Source of the DNA: an uncultured Propionibacteriaceae bacterium
GTDB taxonomy: Bacteria; Actinomycetota; Actinomycetes; Propionibacteriales; Propionibacteriaceae
DNA length: 64,000 nucleotides
NCBI GenBank assembly: GCA_937965785.1
Contig: CALCKT010000062.1
Span: 62,001 to 126,000, forward strand
Direction: 5' to 3'
Part shown: in pieces, positions 8,439 to 16,223 of the stretch
Layout of the letters: every line of letters begins with the position of its first letter
Position numbering within the stretch: position 1 is the first letter of the stretch
The notes under the pieces: generated by a model
What the model saw: only the letters and a program-made list of their open reading frames with translations
The model's database searches: none
Told to the model about the DNA's origin: nothing
Made by a program: the position numbers and the translations under genes

Positions 8439-9698
8439 TCAGGACAGCAGTCCTAGGGGAATGACCGCGACCCCGTCGTCGCGACGGTAGGCGTATTCGC
8501 CGGTGGTGACGACCACCTTGTCGACGAGGCGCCCACCGATGCGATCGCCCAGCCAGTGGAGGTGCCGCACATCGGCATCGTCGGGGTCGCGGGCCAGTTT
8601 GACCTCGATGGCCACCACCCTGCCCGCGGTGTTCTCGACGATGAGGTCGATCTCGTGGTCCCCGTTGCGGGTCCGCAGGTGCGATGTCCGCAGCCCGGCG
8701 GCCGTGGCGCGCGCCCTCACGCACAAGGTGACCAGGGACTCGAAGAGCTGCCCCAGGATCTCCCCCGAGCCCGGGGAGCCGCTGAGCAGCTTCGCGGGGG
8801 TGACGTCGAGGAGACGAGCCGCCAGCGCCGGGTCGAGCAGCTGATGCTTTGGCCCGGTTTTGAGCCTGGCCAGTGGGGCCAGCGATGTGGTCCAGCCCGG
8901 GACGGGGTCGAGCACCCAGATCCGGGTGAGGAGGTCGCGGTAGGTCTGGGTTGCGCCGCGGCTGGGTTTGTCGGTCTCGCCGGCGGTTGCCGCCCCCAGG
9001 ATTGCCGTGTAGGAGGCCGTCGTTGATGTTGCGGCGGCGTAGGCGGTGAGCCAGGCCATCAAGGCCTGAGGGCGCCGGACCAGCACCCCCTCCTCGGGAA
9101 GGTCGCGGTCGACGATGCGGGCGAGATAGCTGTCGAGCTGGAGGCCCAGGGCGGCGGGACGGATGCCGCGCAGGCCGGGCAGCCCGGAGGCGCATATTTC
9201 CTCGGCGTAGTCGGGCAGTCTGAGCGGGCTGTGTCCCTCGATCGTCGCTTCGCGTTTCAGGAGCTTGGCGACATCGATTCCGCCCGGGGCGACACCGCGT
9301 TCGGTGAGCGACATCGGTCGCATGACGAGGGATGCGATGCGTCCCGCGCCGGAATGGCTGGTGGTGCCGGGCCGTGGGGTGGCGCTGCCGGTGAGCAGGA
9401 CGGCCAGGTCGCGGCGACGGTCCACCGCGCGACGGATGCGATCCCACACCGGCGGATAATGCTGCCATTCGTCAATGAGGACCGTTTCGTCGACGCCGAG
9501 CAGGGCATCCGTGTCGGCACGCAGCGCTGCCAGGGTGTGTGGGTCGTCGAGTTCAAGGACACGCTGCACGCGACGGCGTGCGGTCTCGGTCTTGCCAACT
9601 GCCTTTGCCCCCTCGATCGCGATGGCGGGCACGTCGGGGAAGACCTCGTCCAAGAAGTTGTCCAAGGCTCTGCGCAAGTACTTCACAAGCCCTACCAT
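8439..9698 (-). CDS. ATPase with AAA_14 and DUF4143 domains (first of two)
   Basis: A 419-residue cytoplasmic protein with an N-terminal P-loop ATPase (EGAKAVGKTETA; Walker B LIDEWQHYP) and a C-terminal DUF4143 region whose end carries a PD-(D/E)xK-like core (DHEIDLIVEN then AIEVKLAR). The family is widespread and uncharacterised, often linked to accessory DNA. ATG 9698 is preferred because its MVGLV... N-terminus aligns with the MSGLV... start of the paralogue at 16224. There is no ribosome binding site, and the start abuts 23-bp tandem repeats that could be an operator. Confidence 0.85.
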   Translation of the reverse strand: MVGLVKYLRRALDNFLDEVFPDVPAIAIEGAKAVGKTETARRRVQRVLELDDPHTLAALRADTDALLGVDETVLIDEWQHYPPVWDRIRRAVDRRRDLAVLLTGSATPRPGTTSHSGAGRIASLVMRPMSLTERGVAPGGIDVAKLLKREATIEGHSPLRLPDYAEEICASGLPGLRGIRPAALGLQLDSYLARIVDRDLPEEGVLVRRPQALMAWLTAYAAATSTTASYTAILGAATAGETDKPSRGATQTYRDLLTRIWVLDPVPGWTTSLAPLARLKTGPKHQLLDPALAARLLDVTPAKLLSGSPGSGEILGQLFESLVTLCVRARATAAGLRTSHLRTRNGDHEIDLIVENTAGRVVAIEVKLARDPDDADVRHLHWLGDRIGGRLVDKVVVTTGEYAYRRDDGVAVIPLGLLS

Positions 9699-9755
9699 AC
9701 AAAACGCAGGATTCCTACTGGTCAAAACGCATGATTTCTACCAGCCAAAACGCCG
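9699..9755. repeat. 23-bp tandem direct repeats upstream of DUF4143 ATPase
   Basis: Two full units, each CAAAACGCA(G/T)GATT(C/T)CTAC plus five variable bases, at 9700-9722 and 9723-9745, followed by a partial third (CAAAACGCC). They lie immediately upstream of the ATG on the gene's template side. The 23-bp phase (about two helical turns) suggests an operator array for autoregulation. Confidence 0.6.
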
Positions 9756-9893
9756 AACCGTGGCAGGTCGGGACGAGCGGTGGAGATCCTCGTCCGCAGC
9801 GTCGAGCAGGATTCTTCCCTGGGAGGCCGCCCGTTCCTCGGCGCGCCGCAGCAGTCCTTCGTCCAGCGCGATCGTGGCGTGCGTGGTTGCATC
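9738..9893 (-). pseudogene. Possible remnant of a ribbon-helix-helix (VapB-like) antitoxin
   Basis: On the minus strand an open frame of about 52 codons contains THATIALDEGLLRRAEERA followed by ASQGRILLD. This is the strand-helix pattern of VapB-type ribbon-helix-helix antitoxins. There is no usable start codon, and the frame ends in the 23-bp repeats upstream of the ATPase gene. No partner toxin is adjacent. I read it as a decayed gene fragment; a short coincidental frame remains possible. Confidence 0.3.
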
Positions 9894-10519
9894 AAGGCAT
9901 TCGGCGTCTACATCAGGGCAGGTTTGTGGTCGTTGGCTCTTCCCAAACGCAAAGGACCGGCCCTGGACTCCCGCCGGAGCGGGCAGCGGAACCGGTCATG
10001 TTGATGCCCAAGGTAGCACAGGCCACACCGGGCAATGGGCGTAGTCCGCAACCCCTGTGTCGGGGTGGTAGCTACGGTTGTCATCGACGCTGGATGCGCC
10101 AGTGCCGATGTAGAGGTGAAGTATGACACGGCGACTCTTTCGATTCCGATGGTCCGCTCTTCGAAAGTGCAACAACAGGGTTTGAGCTTCCCCTGACGCA
10201 AGGGGAAGTCGATTCGCTAATTTCCGTGATAGAAGCAAGAGTAGGCCGTCTGCCATTGATTCGAGAGAACTGAAAATAGAGGTGCGTCTAGAGGCTTGTT
10301 CGTAGGGTGCATGCTACTTGACGAACCCTTTCACGGAGCAGAATTGAGGATGGTTGAGAACGGGCTGCTTGCTGATCATTCAGCGATCTATTAAATCTCT
10401 GATTTGACGTGAATCAAAGACGGTTTCTATTGAAACTGGAGTTGGGATTAATTCGAGAGTTAAATAACTTTTCTGGTAACATTGTCCGAGGCTTCTGTGG
10501 AGTCAAAATTTCCGGTGTT
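9894..10519. other. Gene-poor, lower-GC stretch with gene remnants
   Basis: No intact gene is supported. On the plus strand, about 10126-10276 encodes a start-less run ending GEVDSLISVIEARVGRLPL, which looks like the tail of a lost gene. From about 10280 to 10510 the sequence becomes AT-rich relative to the window. Together with the antitoxin-like fragment this looks like a zone of decayed accessory genes. Confidence 0.4.
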
Positions 10520-10924
10520 TCAAGATCGTTTTGCTGTTATTTTCGTGCACTCATTGAGCCAATTTACCAAGCCGGCGTAGTCCAGAAGGCGCTGGTCGTC
10601 CTTGTCTCGGGTTCCGAGGGCTCGTATGACGTGGGCGGCCTCATCTTGGTCCACATCTAGTTCCACGCCGTTTAGCTTCAAGAAAATCATTGCGATAAGC
10701 CAGGCGAGGCGTTTGTTGCCGTCTTGGAACGCCTGAGCCTCGGCGATGCCGAAGGTCAGGCGCGCGACCTTCTCGATGAGCGTGGGATACAGATCGGCGC
10801 CACCGAATGACTGAAAAGGCTGCACCAGTGCGCTTTCGAGCTTTTCTCGGTCACGAAGAGGACCGGCATTGACCTCTTGCCCGTAGATTTTCAAGCAGAG
10901 GTCAATGCCGATTAGCGTCGTCAC
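10520..10924 (-). CDS. Doc/Fic-like toxin with altered active-site motif
   Basis: A 134-residue protein of the death-on-curing (Doc) branch of the Fic family, whose members modify targets such as EF-Tu by AMP or phosphate transfer. The core motif reads AQAFQDGNKRLAW near residue 62: the F-x-D-G-N-K-R part is intact, but the position normally held by the catalytic histidine is glutamine (codon CAG). It may be inactive or use another mechanism. GTG 10924 overlaps the upstream SocA-like gene's stop by 4 bp, so the two are translationally coupled as a toxin-antitoxin pair. Confidence 0.8.
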   Translation of the reverse strand: MTTLIGIDLCLKIYGQEVNAGPLRDREKLESALVQPFQSFGGADLYPTLIEKVARLTFGIAEAQAFQDGNKRLAWLIAMIFLKLNGVELDVDQDEAAHVIRALGTRDKDDQRLLDYAGLVNWLNECTKITAKRS

Positions 10925-11445
10925 TCGGCCAAGAGAGCCAAGGTGCGGCTCCAGCGCTGGCCCAAGCGGGCTGCGAGGTCCACTGCATGGTCGGGATCCG
11001 CATCCTGCAGGGGCGTCGAAGGCCGCACCGGGCCGGTGCCGTCCAAGCTTTGACGCGTGTACTCACGACGCATGGAGTCGTGAGTGATTTCGGTGGTACC
11101 ACGGGCATCGTCGGGAAGGTCGCCCCGGGCCTCGCGCCAAGGCCGTTCGGCATGGCTCAGCACGGAGAGTTCCTCACCGGTCTTCTCGCCGTAGTGCGTC
11201 AGCACCGCATCGGCGATGGCCTTCTGGCCGGCGTCCAGGTCGCCGGCGGGGTGGGACTTCTCGTGCCAGACATCGCTGACGACCGGACCATTGACCCAGG
11301 CCTCGATCCGGTCCTCGAACAGAGGCCTGCCCGTCCAGGCCAGCGACCAGGCCTGTGCGTAGTAGAGCAGCTTTTGCTTCTGAGTGCGTCCGTCGAGGTG
11401 CTGCCTGCTCTCCATGTAGCGCAGCACGTCGCTCGCCCATGTCAT
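10921..11445 (-). CDS. SocA/Panacea-domain antitoxin
   Basis: A 174-residue protein with the Panacea (SocA-like, DUF4065) domain: an N-terminal helix with VLRYM, KLLYYAQAWSLAWTG, then an acidic patch and AWVNGPVVSDVW. Panacea proteins act as antitoxins for many unrelated toxins, either by direct binding or, for SocA, as a proteolytic adaptor. ATG 11445 is taken because a strong GGAGGAGG site lies 9 nt upstream; the ATG at 11463 lies before that site. It precedes and overlaps the Doc-like toxin by 4 bp, the expected antitoxin-first order. Confidence 0.82.
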   Translation of the reverse strand: MTWASDVLRYMESRQHLDGRTQKQKLLYYAQAWSLAWTGRPLFEDRIEAWVNGPVVSDVWHEKSHPAGDLDAGQKAIADAVLTHYGEKTGEELSVLSHAERPWREARGDLPDDARGTTEITHDSMRREYTRQSLDGTGPVRPSTPLQDADPDHAVDLAARLGQRWSRTLALLAE

Positions 11446-11824
11446 CCAAATCGCCTCCTCCACGTCACTTGACAGTCTGTATCCGACTCCCTGACTTCAT
11501 CATAGGTCGCGACACCCACAAGCTCGTAGAAGCCCATCAGCGCTGTGCGACTTGCCCGCTCATGGCGTCTTCAACAACCGTGTCCACGGGGCCAGGCGAT
11601 CAACGGGTCATGCAGCAGGAAGGTCGGGATGCGGGGCCGGAATGACTCTCGGATGAAAGATTTTCGCGACGCCGTGGAAGGTTTTGGAGCGTGCACGCCA
11701 CAAAACCTTCCACATGACATAACGACACGTTCGGCGACGGGCAGGGCCCGCCGGGGGGTGACCCGTGGCCTGGGAGGGGGATAGGGTCGGGGTAGTCCAA
11801 CACTCGAAGACGAGAGGCGACCAC
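11446..11824. other. Intergenic region with 40-bp palindrome
   Basis: No gene is supported. The stretch holds the divergent promoters of the SocA-like antitoxin and the surface-protein gene, plus the palindrome at 11674-11713. Confidence 0.5.
11674..11713. repeat. 40-bp near-perfect palindrome
   Basis: Arms GTGGAAGGTTTTG and CAAAACCTTCCAC pair perfectly over 13 bp. The centre GCGTGCACGC is itself palindromic, so only two symmetric positions of the 40 break the dyad. No T-tract follows on either side, so an intrinsic terminator is unlikely. A dimeric-regulator operator or a recombination/resolution site fits better. Confidence 0.6.
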
Positions 11825-11911
11825 ATGCGTCGAGTACTTGCGATGATGTCCGTCCTGGCCCTGGGGGCCGCGGTGTCATTGCAGAACGAGGCGGCAGCGG
11901 ACGGGGGACCG
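11825..11911 (+). pseudogene. Detached signal peptide of the beta-helix surface protein (frameshift)
   Basis: ATG 11825 opens a 29-codon frame encoding a classical Sec signal (MRRVLAMMSVLALGAAVSL, then NEAAA) that ends at TGA 11912-11914 after a run of five G. The mature beta-helix domain resumes one base out of frame at once. Three or six G in that tract would fuse the two, so this is a frameshift (mutation, phase variation or sequencing error). Confidence 0.7.
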
Positions 11912-13920
11912 TGATCCACGTCTCGGTCAGCAGCGGCTCCAACTCTGGGGACGGCTCTGCCACCAGTCCTTACAAAACGATTTCAACTGCCCTGACGAAG
12001 GCCTCCGACGGCGACACGATCGAGCTCGCCGAGGGCGTCTACCAGGAGGGTGAGCTGATGGTCACCAAATCGGTCACCATCACCGCCGCATCCGGGGCCA
12101 AGCCCGTGATCTCGGGCGCGAAGAGCCCCGACACGTGGAAGGACGCCGGCAACGGCACCTGGGCCACCGCCAACGATACGGTGCGGTTCTGCGACGTCTG
12201 CACCACCAACGCCGACCCGTCCGTCGAGGGCATGGCGGCCCATCCCGAACAGGTTTTCGTCGACGGCCAGCCCCTGACCCAGGTGGCGACGAGGGCCGAG
12301 GTCACCGCGTCCACCTTCTTCGTCGACGATCCCGACCCCGTGACCCTGAAGGATCCGAAGAACAACCGGGCCGGCTACAACGTCAAACCACACACCGGAA
12401 CCTCCTACGTAATCGGCGTCAACCCCGCCGAGCACAAGGTGGAGGTGGTCCAGCACTCGCGGGCCCTGACCGTCACGACGGACAGGGCCAGCCTCAAGAA
12501 CCTCACGGTCGAGAAGTACGCGCCCGTGCAGGCCTGGGACTACAAGGACCCCCAGATCGGCACCCTGAGCGGTGGCGCCATGGTGCTGGCCGGCGGCCAG
12601 GGCCTCAGGGTCGAGAACTCGGCCTTCCGCTACGCATCGGCCGCCACCGCCTTGGCCATCACCGACGCCAAGGAGGCCACGATCAGCGGGAACACCATCG
12701 AGAACAACGGGGCCGTCGGGTTCGGGATCAACCGGTCCAGCAACGTCAACGTCGAGAAGAACCGATGGACGTCGAACAACACGGCGGGCTTCAACACCAC
12801 CTCCTGCGGCGCCTACTGCACCATCGGCGACACCAAGATCACGCACTCGGAGGGTATCCGCTACGCCTACAACACCGTCGACTACTCGAACGCCGGCACC
12901 GACGTCTCCAAGCCCGATACCTACAAGAATGACCAGCGGGCCGGGGTCTGGTTCGACGAGGGGGTCATAAACTCCCAGGTGATCGGCAACTACTTCGTCA
13001 ACGTGCCGGTGGCGATCTTCAACGAGGTCTCCTCCAAGAACATGATTGCCTCCAACATCATCGAGGGCGCGGGCATCGGCATTCACGTCTCCGGATCGGA
13101 CAACACCCAGATCTGGAACAACACCATCTCGCATGCGCTGACCAGCATCGCGATCCGGGAGGACTCGCGTTCCAAGGGTTGCAACGCCCGCAAGGAGGAC
13201 GGCAGCTGCGCGGCCGAGGAGAAATGGAGCATCGAACACGGATTGTCGTGGGACACCACCGGCACCGAGGTGTTCAACAACATCCTCTCCTCCGAGCAGT
13301 CCAGCGCGCTGGCCGACGACAAGTGGCGCTACTCGGCGACGCTGCAGGTCGTGGGTGGCAAGAACGACGACGGCTCCGGCGCCTTCTACGCCAACGAAAT
13401 GGTCGCGGGCATCGACCACAACGCCTACTACCGGGCACCCGCGCAACCGGAGGTGCCGAACACCACAGTGATGTGGAACTGGGGACCGGACAGGTTGAAG
13501 GAATCCGTCAATGCGGAAACCCTCTCCGAGTTCACCAACAACGAACACGTGATGGTCTCCGATCGTGAGGCCAACGGCCTGGACCTGCGCGGCACCCGCG
13601 AGGAGAACCCGCTCTTCGTGAGGGAAGCGGCGGATCCGACGGCGTGGAAGACCTCCGACTTCCACCCGAAGCCCGGCGGTCCCGCGGTCGCTTCGGGCCG
13701 GCCGCTGCCTGAGAACGTCGCGAAGGCCCTCGGAAGGCAGGCCGGGGTGGCCGTGGACCGCGGCGCCCTGTTCAACGCGGCCTGGCAGGACGGCGAACCG
13801 TTGGCCCCGACGTCGTCGCCCACCCCAACCTCATCCGATACGCCGACGCCCAGCGACCCCCGCGGCGGCAAGATGAAACCGGGGCTCCCGAGGACCGGGA
13901 TCCCGGCCCGGACCGCCTGA
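11911..13920 (+). CDS. Right-handed parallel beta-helix (pectate-lyase-fold) surface protein, frameshifted at 5' end
   Basis: The 669-residue open frame has a DUF1565-type start (VSSGSNSGDGSATSPYKTI), repeated beta-helix coils rich in asparagine ladders (SGNTIENN, IWNNTISH, EVFNNIL), and a Pro/Thr/Ser-rich stalk. Such folds bind or cleave polysaccharides at the cell surface; no lyase residues can be assigned. The signal peptide lies just upstream in another frame (11825-11911), so as read the protein would not be exported. The C-terminus stops six residues after an LPRTG sortase motif, lacking the hydrophobic segment and basic tail needed for wall anchoring. Both ends look eroded, suggesting a decaying or phase-variable adhesin. 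Confidence 0.75.
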   Translation: MIHVSVSSGSNSGDGSATSPYKTISTALTKASDGDTIELAEGVYQEGELMVTKSVTITAASGAKPVISGAKSPDTWKDAGNGTWATANDTVRFCDVCTTNADPSVEGMAAHPEQVFVDGQPLTQVATRAEVTASTFFVDDPDPVTLKDPKNNRAGYNVKPHTGTSYVIGVNPAEHKVEVVQHSRALTVTTDRASLKNLTVEKYAPVQAWDYKDPQIGTLSGGAMVLAGGQGLRVENSAFRYASAATALAITDAKEATISGNTIENNGAVGFGINRSSNVNVEKNRWTSNNTAGFNTTSCGAYCTIGDTKITHSEGIRYAYNTVDYSNAGTDVSKPDTYKNDQRAGVWFDEGVINSQVIGNYFVNVPVAIFNEVSSKNMIASNIIEGAGIGIHVSGSDNTQIWNNTISHALTSIAIREDSRSKGCNARKEDGSCAAEEKWSIEHGLSWDTTGTEVFNNILSSEQSSALADDKWRYSATLQVVGGKNDDGSGAFYANEMVAGIDHNAYYRAPAQPEVPNTTVMWNWGPDRLKESVNAETLSEFTNNEHVMVSDREANGLDLRGTREENPLFVREAADPTAWKTSDFHPKPGGPAVASGRPLPENVAKALGRQAGVAVDRGALFNAAWQDGEPLAPTSSPTPTSSDTPTPSDPRGGKMKPGLPRTGIPARTA

Positions 13921-13941
13921 CGACGGACGGGAAACAGCGGA

Positions 13942-13974
13942 AAACGGGTGCCGACCAAAGGTCGGCACCCGTTT
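13942..13974. terminator. Bidirectional intrinsic terminator
   Basis: Perfect 15-bp stem AAACGGGTGCCGACC / GGTCGGCACCCGTTT around an AAA loop. Short A and T runs flank it on both sides, and it lies between the convergent genes ending at 13920 and 13985. Confidence 0.85.
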
Positions 13975-13984
13975 CATCTGATCT

Positions 13985-14458
13985 TTAGAAAAGCGCAGCG
14001 ACCAGCCAGGTGGCACCGATCAAATACAATGCGGCATAGACCAGGTGCAGCGGCAGGTTGAGTTTCGTGTAGAGGTCGATTTCTGGTTCCGTCAATTCTT
14101 TTCCGCTCGCCATTTTCTCCTCGACCTTCCCGAATCCCGTGACGACGTGTATCGTCAGGAAGATCGGGAGGATGGCCAGCGCGTAGACCTGCGCGGGCAG
14201 CGGATGGGTGGAGTGGTTCAGCAGCAGCGAGACTGCGGCGAACACCACTTGGAGTGCGAAACAGATTCGGTAGAGAGCCTTCGTGTTCGAGTCGGTGCGG
14301 AACGGCGCATAGCTTGCCTGGAGCTCCTTCACCCTGCCAGTTCTCAGCATGTAGGTGTAATAGGAGCCCAGCGTGATGACGTAGCTGGTCAGGTACCCGA
14401 TCAGCACGGCACAGAGAATTGTGTTCGTCAGATACGTGAATTTTCCGATGAATTCCAC
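13985..14458 (-). CDS. Four-helix integral membrane protein, unknown function
   Basis: A 157-residue protein with four hydrophobic segments (about 8-30, 64-82, 90-109 and 135-155) and a charged cytosolic loop (MLRTGRVKELQASYAPFRTD) between the first two. The general layout recalls DUF1772-like small membrane proteins but I cannot assign a family. It is expressed alone, facing the terminator at 13942. Confidence 0.65.
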   Translation of the reverse strand: MEFIGKFTYLTNTILCAVLIGYLTSYVITLGSYYTYMLRTGRVKELQASYAPFRTDSNTKALYRICFALQVVFAAVSLLLNHSTHPLPAQVYALAILPIFLTIHVVTGFGKVEEKMASGKELTEPEIDLYTKLNLPLHLVYAALYLIGATWLVAALF

Positions 14459-14505
14459 GGCTTCATCCTAGGAGCTGTGTCAACAGGGTCCCGGGTCATT
14501 CCTCG

Positions 14506-15413
14506 TCATTCCTCGAAACCGAAGCGTTGCGCCAGGGCCGCGGCGTGGGCGAGCCAGTCGTCGCGGTCGGCCGGGTCGCAGTCCGCGTAGCTGCGGGCCG
14601 ACAGGTGGGACAGGCGGGCCAGGCCCGGGTGCCCCGGCTGGATGGCCAGGGCGTCGCGGAAACTGGTGGCGGCCCTGCGCCACATCGCCCGGTGCTCGGG
14701 ATGCTCGGGCGATATCAGCTCGCCCAGGCGTGCCGACGTGGTGCCCAGGTCCAGGCGGATCCGTCCGCTGTCGTCGCGGTAGTGCTCCGCCAGGAACTCG
14801 GTGATCTCCAGGGACTCCCGGTAGTGGGCGAGCGCCTGGGCGGGATCGGTGTCGCGCAGCATCCTGCTGACGTCGTTCAGGGCGACGGAGGTGTCCCGCT
14901 TGAGCTGCGGGTCGGCGGGGTGCTGTCCCGCGAGGTCCCGGGTGATCTCCAGGGCGCGCCGGTAGTGGGTCAGGGCCGTGGGCGGGTCGGTGGTGTGGAG
15001 GGCGTCGGCCAGCCTGGCGTTGGCCTCGGCCTCGGCCCGGGTGCCGGTGCCGGCCAGCTTGATGCAGGCGTCCAGCAGGATGGTCCTGAGCCGCGTGTCC
15101 TCGGGGGCGGCCAGCGCGACGCTCCGGAGGAACTGGGGAAGCTGCGTCACCAGACCGGGGTTCGAACCCAGCGGCCGGGACAGGACGCCCAGCAGCGCGT
15201 CGACCTCCCACGGCTCGGGGAAACCCGCCTGATCCTCCGCGACCTGCTCGGCGCGGTCGATGACGTAGGTCGATCGTCGCGTCCTCGTCGGTCAGCAGCG
15301 GGACGGCGGCCTCGGCGACCTCCTGGCCGAGCGTCCCCGTCGTCCCGGGAGGACCCGGGGGCGGTGGGCTCCAGCTCGTCGAGGACGGTTTTCAGGTCGA
15401 GCGGTGCTGGCAT
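14506..15413 (-). pseudogene. Tetratricopeptide-like protein gene with two frameshifts
   Basis: The downstream 214 codons (14506-15150) encode helical repeats of TPR type: ADALHTTDPPTALTHYRRAL, then MLRDTDPAQALAHYRESLEI. Conceptual translation upstream shows the real start at ATG 15413 (MPAPLDLKTVLDELEP, with GGACAGGAG ribosome site), then a jump to the frame reading TLGQEVAEAAVPLLTDED and another jump to the frame reading YVIDRAEQVAEDQAGFPEP, which continues into the long frame. Two indels in about 150 bp mean a decayed gene or local sequencing error. The function would be protein-protein interaction; no partner is evident. Confidence 0.65.
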
Positions 15414-15465
15414 GGTCGGCTCCTGTCCGTTTCACCGCCCAGTCTGGTCACTCAGAGTGCAGAAG

Positions 15466-15888
15466 TCACCCCTCGTGGGAGAGTTGGCCGCCGAAGCGTT
15501 TCTTGAGAGCGGGGCCGTCGCTGTCGGCGGATTTGAGCATGCCGATGGCGGCCCAGGTCAGCGTTTCCGCGGTCAGGTTCTTCACCATCAGGGTGTGCCG
15601 GAACTCCAGCACCAGGGAGCCGTTGAGGTCCTCGAGGTACAGGTGCCCGAGCGCGTAGGAGTTGTCGAAGGCGACGAACTTCAGCAGGTCGGGGGTGAGT
15701 CTGAGATCCCTCAGCACCGGGATCTCGATGGTGACGAACGAGGCGTTGTCCTCGGTGTTGACCCAGATGAAGGCCCGCGCTGACCCGTAACGCAGGGTGA
15801 AGGTGTTCTCGTCGGCCTTCTGCAGGTTGCTGTCGATCTTGAGCAGCAGGTTCTGCACCTTGAAGAGGGCTGCGGGGTCGGGCTTCAT
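15466..15888 (-). CDS. YbjN/secretion-chaperone-like protein
   Basis: A 140-residue protein with alternating helix and strands in the pattern of the YbjN / type III chaperone-like fold (FTLRYGSARAFIWVN, FVTIEIPVLRD, LVLEFRHTLMVKN). Such proteins bind partner polypeptides; no enzyme motif is visible. ATG 15888 follows GAAGGATCACC; the in-frame upstream ATG at 15948 adds a Pro/Arg-rich stretch without domain character. It lies just upstream of the frameshifted TPR gene on the same strand, perhaps once co-transcribed. Confidence 0.6.
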   Translation of the reverse strand: MKPDPAALFKVQNLLLKIDSNLQKADENTFTLRYGSARAFIWVNTEDNASFVTIEIPVLRDLRLTPDLLKFVAFDNSYALGHLYLEDLNGSLVLEFRHTLMVKNLTAETLTWAAIGMLKSADSDGPALKKRFGGQLSHEG

Positions 15889-16035
15889 GGTGATCCTTCG
15901 TGGTCGTGTGCCGGGCTGTCTTGGAACGATTGGAGTCGTAGTCAACATACTTGCCGACCGGCGATCCCGGCATCCCGGGCCGGGATGTTTCGCGATCGCC
16001 CGGTCGTAGTCGCTGCTTCCGTCGCTTCTCCCCGC

Positions 16036-16119
16036 GGTTCGCTTGCCTTGTGGTCGTGTGCTTGCGCTGTAGCGCTGGCGTTTGTCCGTAAGGCAGGCGT
16101 TTCCGTCGGGAAGGCCTGC
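16036..16119 (+). repeat. Intergenic repeat family B, copy 1
   Basis: Shares a nearly identical 45-bp core with 42919-42988 and 44022-44200. The core runs from GGTTCGCTTGCC through GTGCTTGCGCTGTAGCGC to GCTGGCGTTTG, and the hairpin GCGCTGTAGCGC lies inside it. About 20-bp units beginning GCTGGCG or GCAGGCG follow. All copies have the same orientation. Confidence 0.75.
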
Positions 16120-16149
16120 ATATTCATCGGGAAAGGGTCGGAGGAAGGC

Positions 16150-16215
16150 GCGAACCTACGAGAATCCTGCTGCAAAACTACGAAAAATCACCTGCGAACC
16201 TACGAACCGAGTAGG
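16150..16215. repeat. 22-bp tandem repeats upstream of second DUF4143 ATPase
   Basis: Three units at a 22-bp phase: GCGAACCTACGAGAATCCTG, GCAAAACTACGAAAAATCAC and GCGAACCTACGAACC, ending just before the ATG at 16224. The arrangement mirrors the 23-bp array before the paralogous ATPase gene at 9698. Confidence 0.6.
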
Positions 16216-16223
16216 TTTGGGGT

